Of a stretch of DNA of 33,680 nucleotides, positions 23,101 to 32,703 are shown one piece after another (within the stretch, counting starts at the first letter, position 1; the number at the start of each line of letters is the position of its first letter). The notes under the pieces were generated by a model. That model was given only the letters and a program-made list of their open reading frames with translations. It ran no database searches and had not been told where the DNA came from. The stretch is from positions 1 through 33,680 of the forward strand of contig REBL01000119.1 in the NCBI GenBank assembly GCA_007692755.1, in the 5' to 3' direction. The translations under genes and the position numbers were made by a program. The DNA comes from Nodularia sp. (in: cyanobacteria). GTDB taxonomy: Bacteria; Cyanobacteriota; Cyanobacteriia; Cyanobacteriales; Nostocaceae.

Positions 23101-23494
23101 TTTTACCTTGGTATAAATTTAATTTTAAAATTTATTATTATCGGATTTGTCCCGTAGTTTGTTTACATTCTATCATTTGTTTTCCAGGCAATAAAAAGCC
23201 CTGAGGTAAATTTCTTCAGGGTTGGGTAAAGATTCATAGCATTGAATTTAACCCATCTCCAGCCATGAAAACATTGCTATCGTTGGTTTTCATCAAAAGC
23301 GGACTGAATGTGCGGGTCGCTAGAAACTGACAAATAAAAAAATCATTTGTAGGGTAGGTCACGTTAAGTTGACCCACCCTACAGTTTGTGGGAGTAATTT
23401 ATTTTTTGGTCTTCCCTTAGTAGAGAAGGGATTAATCGTGTCTTTACATTAGTGTTAATCACCAAGGACTAATGACTAATAACCAATGACTAAA
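23101..23494. other. Spacer between rpsJ and the LON-domain gene, with terminator and a repeat
   Basis: Contains the rpsJ terminator (23191-23221). At 23349-23382 is a palindromic repeat with stem GTAGGGT/ACCCTAC, a one-pair mismatch, then GGTCA/TGACC, a form widespread in Nostoc spacers. Just downstream of rpsJ a short AATGACTAAT-like tandem repeat occurs (23467-23494). No gene is seen. Confidence 0.6.
23191..23221 (-). terminator. Rho-independent terminator of the str operon
   Basis: On the minus strand CCCTGA...TCAGGG (23221-23199) is followed by CTTTTTAT. It lies about 275 bp past the rpsJ stop and is the first hairpin with a clear T-tract there. Confidence 0.6.
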
Positions 23495-23812
23495 TTATAG
23501 TTTTACTTCAATGTCCACACCAGAGGGCAAATCTAGCTTCATCAGGGCATCAATAGTTTTAGAAGAAGGCTGATAAATGTCAATAATCCGGCGATGGGTG
23601 CGGGTTTCAAAATGTTCCCGAGAATCTTTATCTACGTGAGGCGATCGCAGCACACAGTAGATTTTGCGTTTTGTGGGTAAAGGAATTGGGCCTATGGCTG
23701 TAGCGTTAGTTCTGTTTGCTGTGTCTACAATCTTCTCGCAAGATGTGTCTAATAAGCGACGGTCGAAAGCCTGTAAACGAATTCTAATTTTCTGCTGCTG
23801 TAGAGTTGCCAT
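23495..23812 (-). CDS. rpsJ: 30S ribosomal protein S10
   Basis: 105 residues, full length. Family blocks [53 protein letters not shown] and the C-terminal [16 protein letters not shown] are all present. It is the last gene of the str operon here, behind tuf, as usual for cyanobacteria. A perfect 13-bp hairpin lies between tuf and this gene and could lower or separate its expression. In other bacteria S10 also serves transcription antitermination as NusE. Confidence 0.97.
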   Translation of the reverse strand: MATLQQQKIRIRLQAFDRRLLDTSCEKIVDTANRTNATAIGPIPLPTKRKIYCVLRSPHVDKDSREHFETRTHRRIIDIYQPSSKTIDALMKLDLPSGVDIEVKL

Positions 23813-23929
23813 TTTTAATTTTCCAGGTTCTGATGAATATTTGTGATTGTTTTGAGAATTTTGTGGGATTCTTGCCTGAGCGGCCAGATTTTTGTAAACC
23901 GTAATTATACATAATCCCTGACGGAAGAG

Positions 23930-23967
23930 AAAGGAGCAGAGAGGAATTCTACCATCTCTGCTCCTTT
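23930..23967 (-). promoter_or_regulatory. Perfect 13-bp hairpin between tuf and rpsJ
   Basis: Arms AAAGGAGCAGAGA (23930-23942) and TCTCTGCTCCTTT (23955-23967) are perfectly complementary, with a 12-nt loop. It begins 20 bp after the tuf stop. On the minus strand it is followed by CTCTTCC rather than a T-run, so it fits an attenuator, a processing site or a 3'-end stabiliser for tuf mRNA better than a strong terminator. Confidence 0.7.
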
Positions 23968-23986
23968 GTTATCGGACAAAAAGGTA

Positions 23987-25216
23987 TTACTTCAGAATTT
24001 TAGAAACCACACCAGCACCAATGGTGCGGCCACCTTCACGAATTGCGAAGCGCATTCCTTGCTCAATCGCGATCGCGTTGATCAGTTCTACTGTCATTTT
24101 GATGCGATCGCCTGGCATCACCATTTCTGCTTCACTACCATCATCGGAAGTAAAGGCTTTGATTGTACCAGTTACATCGGTTGTCCGCACGTAAAACTGA
24201 GGGCGGTAGCCGGCGAAAAATGGTGTTTTCCGACCACCTTCTTTATCGGTCAAAACGTACACTTCACCTTCAAATTGAGTGTGAGGAGTAATGGAACCTG
24301 GTTTGGCAATTACCATACCACGTTCAATATCAGCCTTCTGGATACCACGCAGGAGTACACCAGCGTTATCTCCCGCCATACCTTCTTCGAGACTCTTCTT
24401 GAACATCTCGATACCAGTAACGGTGGTGTTGCGAGTGTCTCTAATGCCCACTAGTTCAACGTTATCACCGACCTTGACCTTACCACGTTCAATCCGACCG
24501 GTAGCAACAGTACCACGACCTGTGATGGAGAACACGTCTTCCACAGCCATCAGGAAGGGCTTATCTACAGCCCGATCAGGAGTAGGAATGTAGGAATCTA
24601 CTGCTTCCATGAGAGCGTAGATTTTGTCTACCCAGGGATCTTCACCCTTTTGAACTTTGGGGTTAGCAGTCATTGCTTCGAGTGCTTTGAGACCAGAGCC
24701 TGTAACGATGGGGATGTCATCCCCAGGAAAATCGTAGCTAGATAATAGCTCACGGACTTCCAATTCCACCAACTCTAGTAGTTCTGCGTCGTCTACCATA
24801 TCTTCCTTGTTCAGGAAGACAACTAGACTGGGAACACCTACTTGCTTTGCCAGCAGGATATGTTCACGGGTTTGGGGCATGGGGCCATCAGCAGCCGAAA
24901 CCACGAGGATACCACCATCCATTTGAGCCGCACCAGTGATCATGTTTTTCACATAATCAGCGTGTCCTGGACAATCTACGTGAGCATAGTGCCGCTCGCC
25001 GGTTTCATACTCAACGTGAGCCGTATTGATGGTAATACCCCGCGCCTTTTCTTCTGGGGCGTTATCAATTTGAGCGTAGCCTTTACCTGTAGCTTGACCC
25101 ATAGCGGCCAGAGTCATGGTAATGGCTGCTGTTAAAGTAGTTTTACCATGATCAACGTGGCCAACTGTACCGATATTAACGTGGGGTTTAGTCCTTTCAA
25201 ACTTTGCGCGTGCCAT
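23987..25216 (-). CDS. tuf: Elongation factor Tu
   Basis: 409 residues, the usual cyanobacterial length. It is the GTPase that delivers aminoacyl-tRNA to the ribosome. G-domain motifs are complete: GHVDHGKT (P-loop, residues 19-26), [12 protein letters not shown] and NKED. Domains 2 and 3 include [13 protein letters not shown] and the C-terminal [17 protein letters not shown]. It starts at ATG 25216 with a purine-rich AAGGAAACG upstream, 22 bp behind fusA, so the two are translated from one transcript. Three HIP1 or near-HIP1 sites lie within it. Confidence 0.98.
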   Translation of the reverse strand: MARAKFERTKPHVNIGTVGHVDHGKTTLTAAITMTLAAMGQATGKGYAQIDNAPEEKARGITINTAHVEYETGERHYAHVDCPGHADYVKNMITGAAQMDGGILVVSAADGPMPQTREHILLAKQVGVPSLVVFLNKEDMVDDAELLELVELEVRELLSSYDFPGDDIPIVTGSGLKALEAMTANPKVQKGEDPWVDKIYALMEAVDSYIPTPDRAVDKPFLMAVEDVFSITGRGTVATGRIERGKVKVGDNVELVGIRDTRNTTVTGIEMFKKSLEEGMAGDNAGVLLRGIQKADIERGMVIAKPGSITPHTQFEGEVYVLTDKEGGRKTPFFAGYRPQFYVRTTDVTGTIKAFTSDDGSEAEMVMPGDRIKMTVELINAIAIEQGMRFAIREGGRTIGAGVVSKILK

Positions 25217-25238
25217 GAATGCTCGTTTCCTTTTTTAA

Positions 25239-27317
25239 TTAAGCGTTCCCTTTGCTTTTCGCTATGATTGCTTCAGCCACGTTGCGGGGTACTTCTTCGT
25301 AGCGGCTAAATTCCATTGAGAAGATGCCCCGACCTTGGGTCTTTGAGCGGATATCAGTAGCGTAACCAAACATTTCTGCCAATGGGACTTTAGCAGTTAC
25401 TTTGGCAATTCCATCATCAGATCCCATACCCTCAATTTGCCCACGACGGGAATTAAGGTCGCCCATTACATCCCCAAGGTAGTTTTCGGGAACTTCAACC
25501 TCAACTTTCATCATAGGTTCTAAAAGTACAGGTGAAGCTTTCAACACTGCCTCTTTCATTGCCATTGAGCCAGCAATTTTGAAAGCCATTTCTGAAGAGT
25601 CTACATCGTGGTATGACCCATCAATCAAAGTTGCTTTGACATCAATCAATGGGTATCCAGCCAAAATACCGGATTCGCAACTTTCCTTCATTCCTTGTTC
25701 TGCGGGGCTAATGTACTCTTTGGGTACAGTACCGCCGACAATCTTAGAAACAAATTCAAAGCCCGTACCGGGTTCGCCTGGTTCCAAATTGATCACAACG
25801 TGACCATATTGACCTTTACCACCACTTTGGCGAATGAATTTCCCTTCAATTTTGGTGACTTGTTTACGAATTGTTTCGCGGTAAGCTACTTGCGGCGCAC
25901 CGACATTCGCTTCTACTTTGAATTCTCGTAACATCCGGTCTACCAGAATTTCCAGGTGTAGCTCTCCCATACCGGCAATCACGGTTTGATTGGTTTCCGC
26001 ATCAACATGGACGCGGAAGGTGGGGTCTTCTTCTGAAAGAGATTGCAGAGCTTTGGAGAGCTTGTCCATGTCATTCTTGGTTTTGGGTTCAACCGCTACC
26101 GAGATAACAGGCTCAGGAATGAATAGAGATTCCAGAATTACTGGTGAACCTTCATCGGTGATGGTATCACCTGTCAAGGTATCTTTTAGCCCCAATGCTG
26201 CTCCCAAATCGCCAGCCCGCATTTCGTCCACGTCCATGCGTTCATCTGCTTTCAAAATCACCAGACGGGAAATGCGCTCTTTCTTGTTCTTGGTAGCGTT
26301 GAGAACGTAGCTACCTTTTTTCAGAACACCAGAATAAACACGAACAAAGGTGAGACGACCGTAGGGGTCAGCCATAATTTTGAATGCTAGAGCTGATAGC
26401 GGTTCATTGTCATCAGCTTTGCGCTCAATAGTCTCACCATTTGGTAATGTACCTTGGATTGCTGGTACTTCAGTTGGTGCTGGTAGATAATCTACCACCG
26501 CATCCAGCATCAACTGCACGCCTTTGTTTTTAAATGCCGAGCCGCAAAGTACTGGCACAATCTTATTCGCAATTGTACCTTTACGCAGGGCAGTCAAAAT
26601 TTCCTCTTCTGTAAGTTCTTCTCCCTCGAAGTACTTATTCATCAGAACGTCGTTGGTTTCAGCCACAGCTTCTATGAGCTTGGTGCGGTATTCATCTGCC
26701 TTGGCTTGCATGTCGACGGGGATATCTGTTTCTTCGATATCTGTTCCCTGGTCGTTGTTGTAAATATAGGCACGCTTACGTACCAAATCAACGATTCCAC
26801 CAAATTCAGTTTCACTACCAATTGGCAGTTGAATGGCAATGGCATTAGCTCGCAGGCGATCGCACATTTGATCGTGAACTCTATAGAAGTTCGCGCCTGT
26901 GCGGTCCATTTTGTTGATGAAGGCGATTCGAGGCACTTTGTAGCGGTCTGCTTGTCGCCACACTGTTTCCGACTGTGGTTGCACGCCACCTACTGAACAA
27001 AATACCGCGATTACGCCATCTAAAACGCGCATGGAACGTTCCACTTCAATTGTGAAGTCAACGTGTCCTGGAGTATCGATAATGTTAATTTGATGATCTT
27101 TCCAACTGGTGGTGATCGCAGCAGCGGTAATGGTAATTCCCCGCTCACGCTCCTGAGCCATCCAGTCGGTGACGGCAGTTCCTTCATGAACTTCGCCAAT
27201 TTTATGAATTATGCCAGAGTAAAACAATATTCTCTCGGTTGTCGTTGTCTTGCCCGCATCTATATGCGCCGCAATACCGATATTGCGTACTCTCTCTAGC
27301 GGGATCGTACGTGCCAC
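25239..27317 (-). CDS. fusA: Elongation factor G
   Basis: 692 residues, full length; the translocase GTPase. G motifs: [12 protein letters not shown] near residue 17, DTPGHVDFT near 82, NKMD near 136. Domain IV and V blocks ([46 protein letters not shown]) are intact. It lies between rpsG (142-bp gap) and tuf (21-bp gap) in the str operon. The start [24 protein letters not shown] is the standard cyanobacterial N-terminus. Confidence 0.98.
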   Translation of the reverse strand: MARTIPLERVRNIGIAAHIDAGKTTTTERILFYSGIIHKIGEVHEGTAVTDWMAQERERGITITAAAITTSWKDHQINIIDTPGHVDFTIEVERSMRVLDGVIAVFCSVGGVQPQSETVWRQADRYKVPRIAFINKMDRTGANFYRVHDQMCDRLRANAIAIQLPIGSETEFGGIVDLVRKRAYIYNNDQGTDIEETDIPVDMQAKADEYRTKLIEAVAETNDVLMNKYFEGEELTEEEILTALRKGTIANKIVPVLCGSAFKNKGVQLMLDAVVDYLPAPTEVPAIQGTLPNGETIERKADDNEPLSALAFKIMADPYGRLTFVRVYSGVLKKGSYVLNATKNKKERISRLVILKADERMDVDEMRAGDLGAALGLKDTLTGDTITDEGSPVILESLFIPEPVISVAVEPKTKNDMDKLSKALQSLSEEDPTFRVHVDAETNQTVIAGMGELHLEILVDRMLREFKVEANVGAPQVAYRETIRKQVTKIEGKFIRQSGGKGQYGHVVINLEPGEPGTGFEFVSKIVGGTVPKEYISPAEQGMKESCESGILAGYPLIDVKATLIDGSYHDVDSSEMAFKIAGSMAMKEAVLKASPVLLEPMMKVEVEVPENYLGDVMGDLNSRRGQIEGMGSDDGIAKVTAKVPLAEMFGYATDIRSKTQGRGIFSMEFSRYEEVPRNVAEAIIAKSKGNA

Positions 27318-27459
27318 AGAAGCCTCCTATTATAGTTTTTGCTTCATGATATCTTGTATATTACTCTTTGTTAAGATTCTATACTTCTACGGAAAACCGT
27401 CTTTGTTCTGTGAGTATGCGATATATCGCTTTTATATCCACGATATACCGCTACTTTTC

Positions 27460-27930
27460 TTAGTAACGATAGTGTGCAAAAGCTTTGTTAGCTTCTGCCA
27501 TCCGGTGTGTTTCTTCGCGCTTACGAATTGCATTTCCGGTTTCGTTGGCAGCATCCATTAACTCATTCGCTAATTTACTTGCCATTGTGCGACCAGGCCT
27601 AGACCTAGAAAAATTTACTAGCCAGCGCAAGGCTAGAGTCGTACCTCGGTCTGTGCGAACTTCCATCGGTACTTGGTAGGTGGCTCCACCAACACGTCGA
27701 GCCTTTACTTCTACCAAAGGTGTAGCGTTTCGTACTGCTCTTTCAAAGGTTTCCAAAGGAGCAGCACCAGTGCGTTCTTCAATAGTTTTCATGGCATCAT
27801 AAACCAGCCTTGCAGCCAGTGATTTCTTTCCATGACGCATCACTCGCCGGATTATCATGCTTACCAGGCGACTGTTATATACGGAATCAGGCGGAACTGG
27901 ACGCCTTTGAATAACACCACGACGAGACAT
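27460..27930 (-). CDS. rpsG: 30S ribosomal protein S7
   Basis: 156 residues, full length. S7 nucleates assembly of the 30S head domain. Conserved blocks: [31 protein letters not shown] at the start, [16 protein letters not shown] in the middle, and the C-terminal [24 protein letters not shown]. Second gene of the str operon. The 367-bp gap to rpsL upstream is long for ribosomal protein genes. Confidence 0.98.
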   Translation of the reverse strand: MSRRGVIQRRPVPPDSVYNSRLVSMIIRRVMRHGKKSLAARLVYDAMKTIEERTGAAPLETFERAVRNATPLVEVKARRVGGATYQVPMEVRTDRGTTLALRWLVNFSRSRPGRTMASKLANELMDAANETGNAIRKREETHRMAEANKAFAHYRY

Positions 27931-28297
27931 ACTTTACCTTTAATTCGGATTTGGCAACGAAATTATATGCTATCAGACACTGGATATATGAGCGGAGAAA
28001 GCCGCCGTTCAAACTTTGTCTTTTTTTCTCTACAGTTGCAGCGAGACTGACCGATTAATTTGCTCACTACAACCAGAGAAGGCGACAACATCATAAATTT
28101 TAATATTTAGATGCAACCGCTGCGATGCCTAGATTGGCAAGCTACGCTTTGCTGGATACTGCTTAAAATTACCTACTTCTGCCAGCTCCATCAGGCTTGA
28201 GCGAGATTTCTGTAAATAACAAGCAGCGCTAATTTGTTTCTCGGCGCTTTCCACCGAAGAATTTAATCGTCATCCAATAGGATTAATCGCCTATTTC
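27931..28297. other. Unusually long rpsL-rpsG spacer, 367 bp
   Basis: No ORF, terminator or recognised RNA element on either strand. It is moderately AT-rich with scattered short GC-rich words. It may hold an internal promoter or a 5' leader for rpsG, but I see no clear signal. Confidence 0.5.
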
Positions 28298-28681
28298 CTA
28301 TTTTTTCGCTTCTTTCGGGCGCTTGGTTCCATACTTGGAACGCCCTTGCTTGCGGTCTTTGACTCCAGCTGTATCTAAGGTGCCACGTATGATGTGATAT
28401 CTTACACCTGGTAAGTCCTTCACCCGACCGCCACGAATCATGACTACTGAGTGTTCTTGCAAGTTGTGACCGATACCTGGAATATAAGCTGTGACTTCAA
28501 ATCCAGATGTAAGTCTTACCCTTGCTACTTTACGTAGAGCTGAGTTAGGCTTTTTAGGTGTGGTAGTGTATACTCTGACACAAACGCCCCGACGTTGTGG
28601 GCATTGCTTCAGAGCCGGAGATTTCGTTTTCTGACGCGCTTTTTCGCGTTCAGTACGGATGAGTTGCTGTATTGTTGGCAT
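28298..28681 (-). CDS. rpsL: 30S ribosomal protein S12
   Basis: 127 residues, full length. S12 lies in the decoding centre. Key segments: [14 protein letters not shown] at the start, [31 protein letters not shown] containing the decoding-loop PNSA motif and the lysine whose mutation gives streptomycin resistance (TPKKPN), and [18 protein letters not shown] at the end. Residues at the resistance positions look wild type. First gene of the str operon, served by the promoter at 28732-28761. Confidence 0.98.
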   Translation of the reverse strand: MPTIQQLIRTEREKARQKTKSPALKQCPQRRGVCVRVYTTTPKKPNSALRKVARVRLTSGFEVTAYIPGIGHNLQEHSVVMIRGGRVKDLPGVRYHIIRGTLDTAGVKDRKQGRSKYGTKRPKEAKK

Positions 28682-28731
28682 GAGTTACAGCGCGTAAAGC
28701 TGCTTAGAGGTCTAAGTTTTAACAAATCCTG

Positions 28732-28761
28732 ATTATATCTTTTTTTTGGCTTTTATGTCAA
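28732..28761 (-). promoter_or_regulatory. Sigma70-type promoter of the str operon
   Basis: On the minus strand TTGACA (28761-28756) and TATAAT (28737-28732) are both perfect consensus with an 18-bp spacer, 50 bp upstream of the rpsL ATG. This is the best promoter in the window and fits a highly expressed ribosomal operon. Confidence 0.88.
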
Positions 28762-28779
28762 ACTTATTATTTTTCTTAG

Positions 28780-29118
28780 TTAAACATGATTCTGTGTAGC
28801 AATGGAGAAAGAATTACCACAGCCACAGGTAGCGATCGCTTGAGGGTTGTGGAAGCGAAAACCCCCACCCATTAAATCTTCTGAATAATCCAATGCCAAC
28901 CCATTTAAAGAATTTAAGCTTTCGTTATCTACAACAACTTTAATACCGCTTAAGTCAAAGACGCGATCATCAGTTTTTACGGTTTCATCAAAAGACATAT
29001 CATAAAACCAACCCGAACAGCCGCCCAGCTTAATTGTTAATCTCAACAAAGCATTTGGTTGCTGTTTCAGCTGTAATCGCCTAATTTCACTTATGGCTGC
29101 TGGACTCAGGTGAATCAT
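28780..29118 (-). CDS. HesB/IscA-type iron-sulfur cluster assembly accessory protein
   Basis: 112 residues from ATG 29118 (MIHLSPAAISEIRRLQ); a longer in-frame reading starts at 29184 but gives an atypical N-terminus. It is an A-type carrier that receives and passes on Fe-S clusters. The three ligand cysteines are present: C34 in GGCSGW, C98 and C100 in TCGCGNSF. Cyanobacteria have several paralogues (IscA, SufA, NifU-linked HesB types); I cannot place this one further. It lies just upstream of the str operon on the same strand. The rpsL promoter begins 19 bp past its stop, so the operon is transcribed separately. Confidence 0.9.
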   Translation of the reverse strand: MIHLSPAAISEIRRLQLKQQPNALLRLTIKLGGCSGWFYDMSFDETVKTDDRVFDLSGIKVVVDNESLNSLNGLALDYSEDLMGGGFRFHNPQAIATCGCGNSFSIATQNHV

Positions 29119-29308
29119 GGAATTAGTTTTGGCAATAAAAAACCCCATCTTAAACATTACAGACGGGTGAAGTACAAAAATCACACGTTAACAAAAAATC
29201 TGTTCTTGATTTTTTCTGGATTAGGTATGAGCCTATGCTTGACTAGGCAATCGGAATCCTGTCTGTTTATTGGTAGATCATTATTATTACATAAAAGTAG
29301 GTTGAAAG

Positions 29309-29330
29309 TCCCGTGTTTTTAAGCCGGGGA
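29309..29330 (+). repeat. Left-end imperfect hairpin of the 427-bp element
   Basis: TCCCG, bulged T, GTT, loop TTTA, AGC, CGGGGA. Architecture matches the right-end hairpin base for base in spacing, in the same orientation, as known for IS200/IS605 ends. Confidence 0.65.
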
Positions 29331-29686
29331 TGAAAACCACAATGCAGAATTTATCCGGCTATAGTATGTACGTGCGCTTCCAGGAGGAATAACCGCAGAC
29401 ACAAAGCACTGACCTAGTACGGAGGAATCCCGGCATATAAGTCACTACTGCAATATGCAGCAAGCTCATATCACTGCAAACAATGGCAGGTCAGGGAGTG
29501 TTCCACAACTTTCGGCAAGTGCGGACTCGCGAATAAGGCACAAAACGTTAGGAAACAAAAGTAGAGCCACAAGCAGATTAGTCCTGTTCAAGGGTTGGAG
29601 GACGGATTTGACCCCGTTACTCGTAAGAGACAAAACTGAAAAGTGGAAAGACACGGCTGAAGCCGGTCTTGAAACAACAGCTTGAA

Positions 29687-29709
29687 TCTCTGTGTCTTTA
29701 GACCGGAGA
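29687..29709 (+). repeat. Right-end imperfect hairpin of the 427-bp element
   Basis: TCTCTG, bulged T, GTC, loop TTTA, GAC, CGGAGA. Five nt after it comes TCAA, the proposed right boundary. Confidence 0.7.
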
Positions 29710-29720
29710 GAGGTCAATGA

Positions 29721-29870
29721 GTGCTAGTCCCCACCTATATTTAGGTAGGGACAGAATATGTAAGGGAGTAAACTCACGGCAAGCTTAGTCCTAAAAGCTA
29801 CGCTTACAGCATAGACTCCCTAAGGTTAGGGGAGCAGGGATCTGGGGGAGTGCAATCACTTCGCACTCCC
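29721..29870. other. Further structured non-coding stretch beside the element
   Basis: Three hairpins in 150 bp: TCCC-ACCTA/TAGGT-GGGA (29728-29751), AGGGAGT/ACTCCCT closing a 45-nt interior (29763-29821), and GGGAGTGC/GCACTCCC (29846-29870). No ORF and no T-tract. It could be an independent small RNA, the end of another element, or part of the same RNA. Confidence 0.4.
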
Positions 29871-29982
29871 AGCGGCTTAACTCTCTTTCCTCTTCTTTGA
29901 CAGTAGTGATTTCAGACAGTTTGCAGAAATAGTCAGTATATTACTTCTTAAGTATTACAACCTGATCAGCCCTGCTGTGGTG

Positions 29983-30402
29983 TTAAACCTTGGTACGGGC
30001 ATAGTCATCTTGGTAGCGAATAATATCATCTTCACCTAAGTATTCGCCATTTTGCACTTCAATTAAGACTAAAGGAATCACACCAGGATTCTCTAGACGA
30101 TGAGATGTACATTGGGGGACATAGGTTGACTCATTGTTGCTAAGTAGTACTTCTTGCTCGCCACAAACGACCTTAGCTGTACCACATACAACAATCCAGT
30201 GTTCGCTGCGGTGATGGTGCATTTGCAGACTGAGGCGGTGTCCAGGCTTAACTTCGATCCGTTTAATTTTATATCCGCGCCCTTCTTCCAAAACTGTAAA
30301 AGAACCCCAAGGACGCAGCTCAGTTGCAGCAACGCCTTGATTAGCGATCGCGACAGGTAGAGGCAGAGTGTTAGTTTGTGTGGTTTCTTGAAGTTGAGCC
30401 AT
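29983..30402 (-). CDS. Mannose-6-phosphate isomerase type II cupin
   Basis: A 139-residue single cupin domain equivalent to the C-terminal domain of ManC-type mannose-6-phosphate isomerase/GDP-mannose pyrophosphorylase. The block RPWGSFTVLEEGRGYKIKRIEVKPGHRLSLQMHHHRSEHWIVVCGTA contains the metal-binding HHHRSEHW residues, and VPQCTSHRLENPG the second histidine region. I chose ATG 30402 (MAQLQETTQ) because GAGG lies 8 nt upstream; the ATG at 30423 is an alternative. It may act in mannose or cell-wall sugar metabolism with a separate nucleotidyltransferase, which is not in the window. Confidence 0.88.
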   Translation of the reverse strand: MAQLQETTQTNTLPLPVAIANQGVAATELRPWGSFTVLEEGRGYKIKRIEVKPGHRLSLQMHHHRSEHWIVVCGTAKVVCGEQEVLLSNNESTYVPQCTSHRLENPGVIPLVLIEVQNGEYLGEDDIIRYQDDYARTKV

Positions 30403-30711
30403 AGTTACCTCATTGGTCGACATAACAAACCGTCTTTACTCTTAACCATTAATGGAAAATTTTGTTGTGGTTTTGCAACCGTAAAACTGATGAATTTAGT
30501 TGCACCTTGCTAAACATAGCAAAATTCAACTTAAAGGTGTAAAGGATTACTGCCAAAAGCGCGGTTTCTATACCAAGTCTTCATCCAACAAATGGCAGCT
30601 TATTCTTAACTTTAAAAAAGGATTAGTCATTGACCCTGGGCGTAGCCAAAGGGTAAATCATTGGTCATGGGAAAGTTTATTCTCCCCGGCTTGCTACTTC
30701 TCACTCCCTGA
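30403..30711. other. Spacer upstream of the cupin gene
   Basis: About 300 bp separating the cupin and glycosidase genes on the minus strand. It holds a palindromic repeat copy TTGACCCT...AGGGTAA at 30630-30656. A plus-strand 99-codon reading frame here runs into the glycosidase gene and looks non-coding. Confidence 0.5.
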
Positions 30712-32703
30712 TTACTGTGGTTGTAAGAAAACTCCAATGCCGTTGTGTACACGTGCAGCAGTATTTGGGGAACGGTCGAGTAGTTGTCCTCCCAAATAAA
30801 GGCTAGTTGAACTACCACCGTCTAAATTCAGGGCGTTCACACAACCAATATTTTTCATTAATTGAGCGTGTTCCGCTAAGGTTGGCCCTAGCCCGCCAGC
30901 ACGACTGTGTACAGCCGCAATTATTAAAGAGCCACTGGCTGTTGTGCAAACACCACTGCGAATAGCTTTTTGGGTACTAAAAGCTTTACTGAAGTTTTCG
31001 CCTTCAGCATCAAGGACAATTTGATTGTTTTGTACTAACAGTGGTCCGGCTCCCATGATGTGGGGATAGCGGTTAAAGTTAGCCGAATTAGTGCTGCTAG
31101 TAATGCTGACTGCTGTGCCAATAGGCAATTGTGATGCAGTATTAGTAGCATTGGCACGTAACGTTAAGAGGTAGCCATCCTGGGGAATGGGAACGGCTTT
31201 TTCACCAGCTTTTCCACCTGCTACCTGATTTGTCACTCGGTCTTTTTGGACAACCAGGAGGATTTCGTTGTCTGTTAAAGGAGTGTAGCTATTTCCCCAG
31301 GTTGGGGTATAACGAGCTATACCACTCTGAACGTAGCCACTATTGAGAAACAGAATTGGCAATCTCTGATTATTAGGAGCGATTAAAGTTTCTTGTAAGG
31401 TAAGACGGCCTAAGTAAAATTGCCCAGAATCGTTCCAAGCGATCGCTCCCCGGTTGAGAATTGGCCCTGATAACCACTGATTATCCCGACGAATTGCCCC
31501 CAAAGGTAATCTATTATTGCGGTTGAAATAACCAGCGTTGATTGCTGCTACAGCTGAAGACTGCTGTGCTATTTGAATAAGCGGTGCAGTACCCGTCTGA
31601 GTGTTGGCTTCTGTCCCAATAATGGGTTTTAAAGTTAGCCCGGCTTGGCGAGGATTAATATCTAACCAAACGACAGGAAAGCGTTCTGTACCTAAATTGA
31701 CGAATTGCTGTCGCCAGCGCAATCCCGAAGCCCAAGTAATATCTCGTTGTACCAAGGCATCGGGACGAAGGTCAATTACCAAGCGATTAGGGTCTGCTAA
31801 GGTCATGACCTGGGGAGTCATACCAAAAGGCACTCTCAGACTAATAATTGTGCGGTTGTTGACTACCTCTAATTGTCTAATTAGTGGTTCTGGAGTTGCT
31901 TGTGCAGGTAATTGTGGGGGTGAAGTTAGCGGCGCGTATTGTTGGATTAAAGCAGGGTCGGCTGTACCTTCTATTACCACTACCCACTCTCTATCGGGTG
32001 GTGTGGTTGATTGGGCGGTGGGAATGGCAGGGTCAATAGTTATGGGTAAGCCTTGGGAAAGTTGCCAAGGTACTGGGCGATCTAAATCTAAGACAATGCG
32101 AGCTGACACGAAAGGAGGATGACTTACGCCTGACGGTTGCTGACTCTGACGAATATCTTTTACTTGCGCTGGTGGAATAGCGATCGCCAAAATATTACCA
32201 TTGGCTTGCAACTGCCAACTTGCTGTTTGGGCAAAATTAGTAATATCAAGATAGCGATACCCTTTTAGCAGCCTTGTGGCTAAAACCAGTGGCTGGTTAA
32301 CTGATGAAAACCACTCTATTGGTTGTCTGGCTGCACTGCTGCTGCTTAAAAAATCTACTCCCATGAACTGCCTAAAAGCCCCATCGCTCAGATGAGTTCT
32401 TACCTGACCGTTTGTTCCGGGTTGCTGCAACCAAGCCCCTGACAAAGTACGACCATTGAGGGTAATTTGGTTACCAGAAGCTAATGCTGCGGCAGTCGAG
32501 GGGCGTGACTGCACAATCAACTCTGGAGTGGGTTTGGTATTAGTCGCGGATACCTGGGCGCTAGGAGCATGAGTAGTAGCAGATAAGCACAAGATAATAA
32601 TTGCCGCGATTGCTGGTGCTATAGTCCGAAACAACTTTTGATTAGCCTTTTTGGCTACAGCACTGTGATGTTTTCTGCGGCGGCGATTAAACATTTTTAT
32701 CAT
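30712..32703 (-). CDS. Exported phosphodiester glycosidase (NAGPA-domain) protein
   Basis: 663 residues. An N-terminal basic stretch (FNRRRRKHH) and a hydrophobic segment at about 29-50 (APAIAAIIILCLSATTHA) form a signal peptide or membrane anchor. Residues about 70-330 are beta-rich with AMIN-like pieces (DITNFAQTASWQLQANGNILAIAIPP, RLVIDLRPDA). The C-terminal half (about 350-660) is the phosphodiester glycosidase/NAGPA domain, with AAINAGYFNRNNRLPLGAI, the MGAGPLLVQNNQIV block, and the signature NALNLDGGSSTSLYLGG followed by RVHNGIGVFL. It likely acts on cell-envelope or exopolysaccharide substrates outside the cytoplasm. The ATG at 32703 is used; ATG 32694 is also possible. Confidence 0.9.
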   Translation of the reverse strand: MIKMFNRRRRKHHSAVAKKANQKLFRTIAPAIAAIIILCLSATTHAPSAQVSATNTKPTPELIVQSRPSTAAALASGNQITLNGRTLSGAWLQQPGTNGQVRTHLSDGAFRQFMGVDFLSSSSAARQPIEWFSSVNQPLVLATRLLKGYRYLDITNFAQTASWQLQANGNILAIAIPPAQVKDIRQSQQPSGVSHPPFVSARIVLDLDRPVPWQLSQGLPITIDPAIPTAQSTTPPDREWVVVIEGTADPALIQQYAPLTSPPQLPAQATPEPLIRQLEVVNNRTIISLRVPFGMTPQVMTLADPNRLVIDLRPDALVQRDITWASGLRWRQQFVNLGTERFPVVWLDINPRQAGLTLKPIIGTEANTQTGTAPLIQIAQQSSAVAAINAGYFNRNNRLPLGAIRRDNQWLSGPILNRGAIAWNDSGQFYLGRLTLQETLIAPNNQRLPILFLNSGYVQSGIARYTPTWGNSYTPLTDNEILLVVQKDRVTNQVAGGKAGEKAVPIPQDGYLLTLRANATNTASQLPIGTAVSITSSTNSANFNRYPHIMGAGPLLVQNNQIVLDAEGENFSKAFSTQKAIRSGVCTTASGSLIIAAVHSRAGGLGPTLAEHAQLMKNIGCVNALNLDGGSSTSLYLGGQLLDRSPNTAARVHNGIGVFLQPQ

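Larger units (their letters stand above)
29291..29717 (+). mobile_element. Non-autonomous IS200/IS605-type element with structured RNA (HEARO/omega-RNA-like candidate)
   Basis: A 427-bp non-coding element. Left hairpin 29309-29330 and right hairpin 29687-29709 have the same shape: about five pairs, one bulged T, three pairs, loop TTTA. A TTAC tetranucleotide lies directly before the proposed left end (29287-29290), and TCAA ends the element (29714-29717); these are the insertion and right-end signals of IS608-like elements. The interior is rich in purines and loop-like AAAAC/GAAAC motifs. It folds locally: CTGACCT/AGGTCAG (29409-29415 with 29488-29494), CTGCA/TGCAG (29448-29460), and GAC-CGGC/GCCG-GTC (29650-29668). 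No ORF longer than 76 codons is present. Identity as HEARO/omega-RNA is inference. Confidence 0.6.

Noticed and set aside
29455..29685. 76-codon ORF inside the 427-bp element
   Set aside because: Composition is not protein-like and it overlaps predicted RNA helices; at most a remnant of a tnpB 3' end.
29291..29870. Group II intron, because of GTTGAAAGTCCC and GTGCG words
   Set aside because: No domain V-like 34-nt hairpin with the AGC triad, no reverse transcriptase remnant, and the terminal hairpins fit IS200/IS605 ends better.
29291..29870. RNase P RNA, tmRNA or 6S RNA
   Set aside because: The RNase P signature GAGGAAAGTCC is absent, there is no tmRNA tag frame or tRNA-like acceptor end, and no long 6S-type closing stem.
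30500..30799. 99-codon plus-strand ORF between cupin and glycosidase
   Set aside because: Contains a spacer repeat and runs antisense into the glycosidase C-terminus; no coding character.
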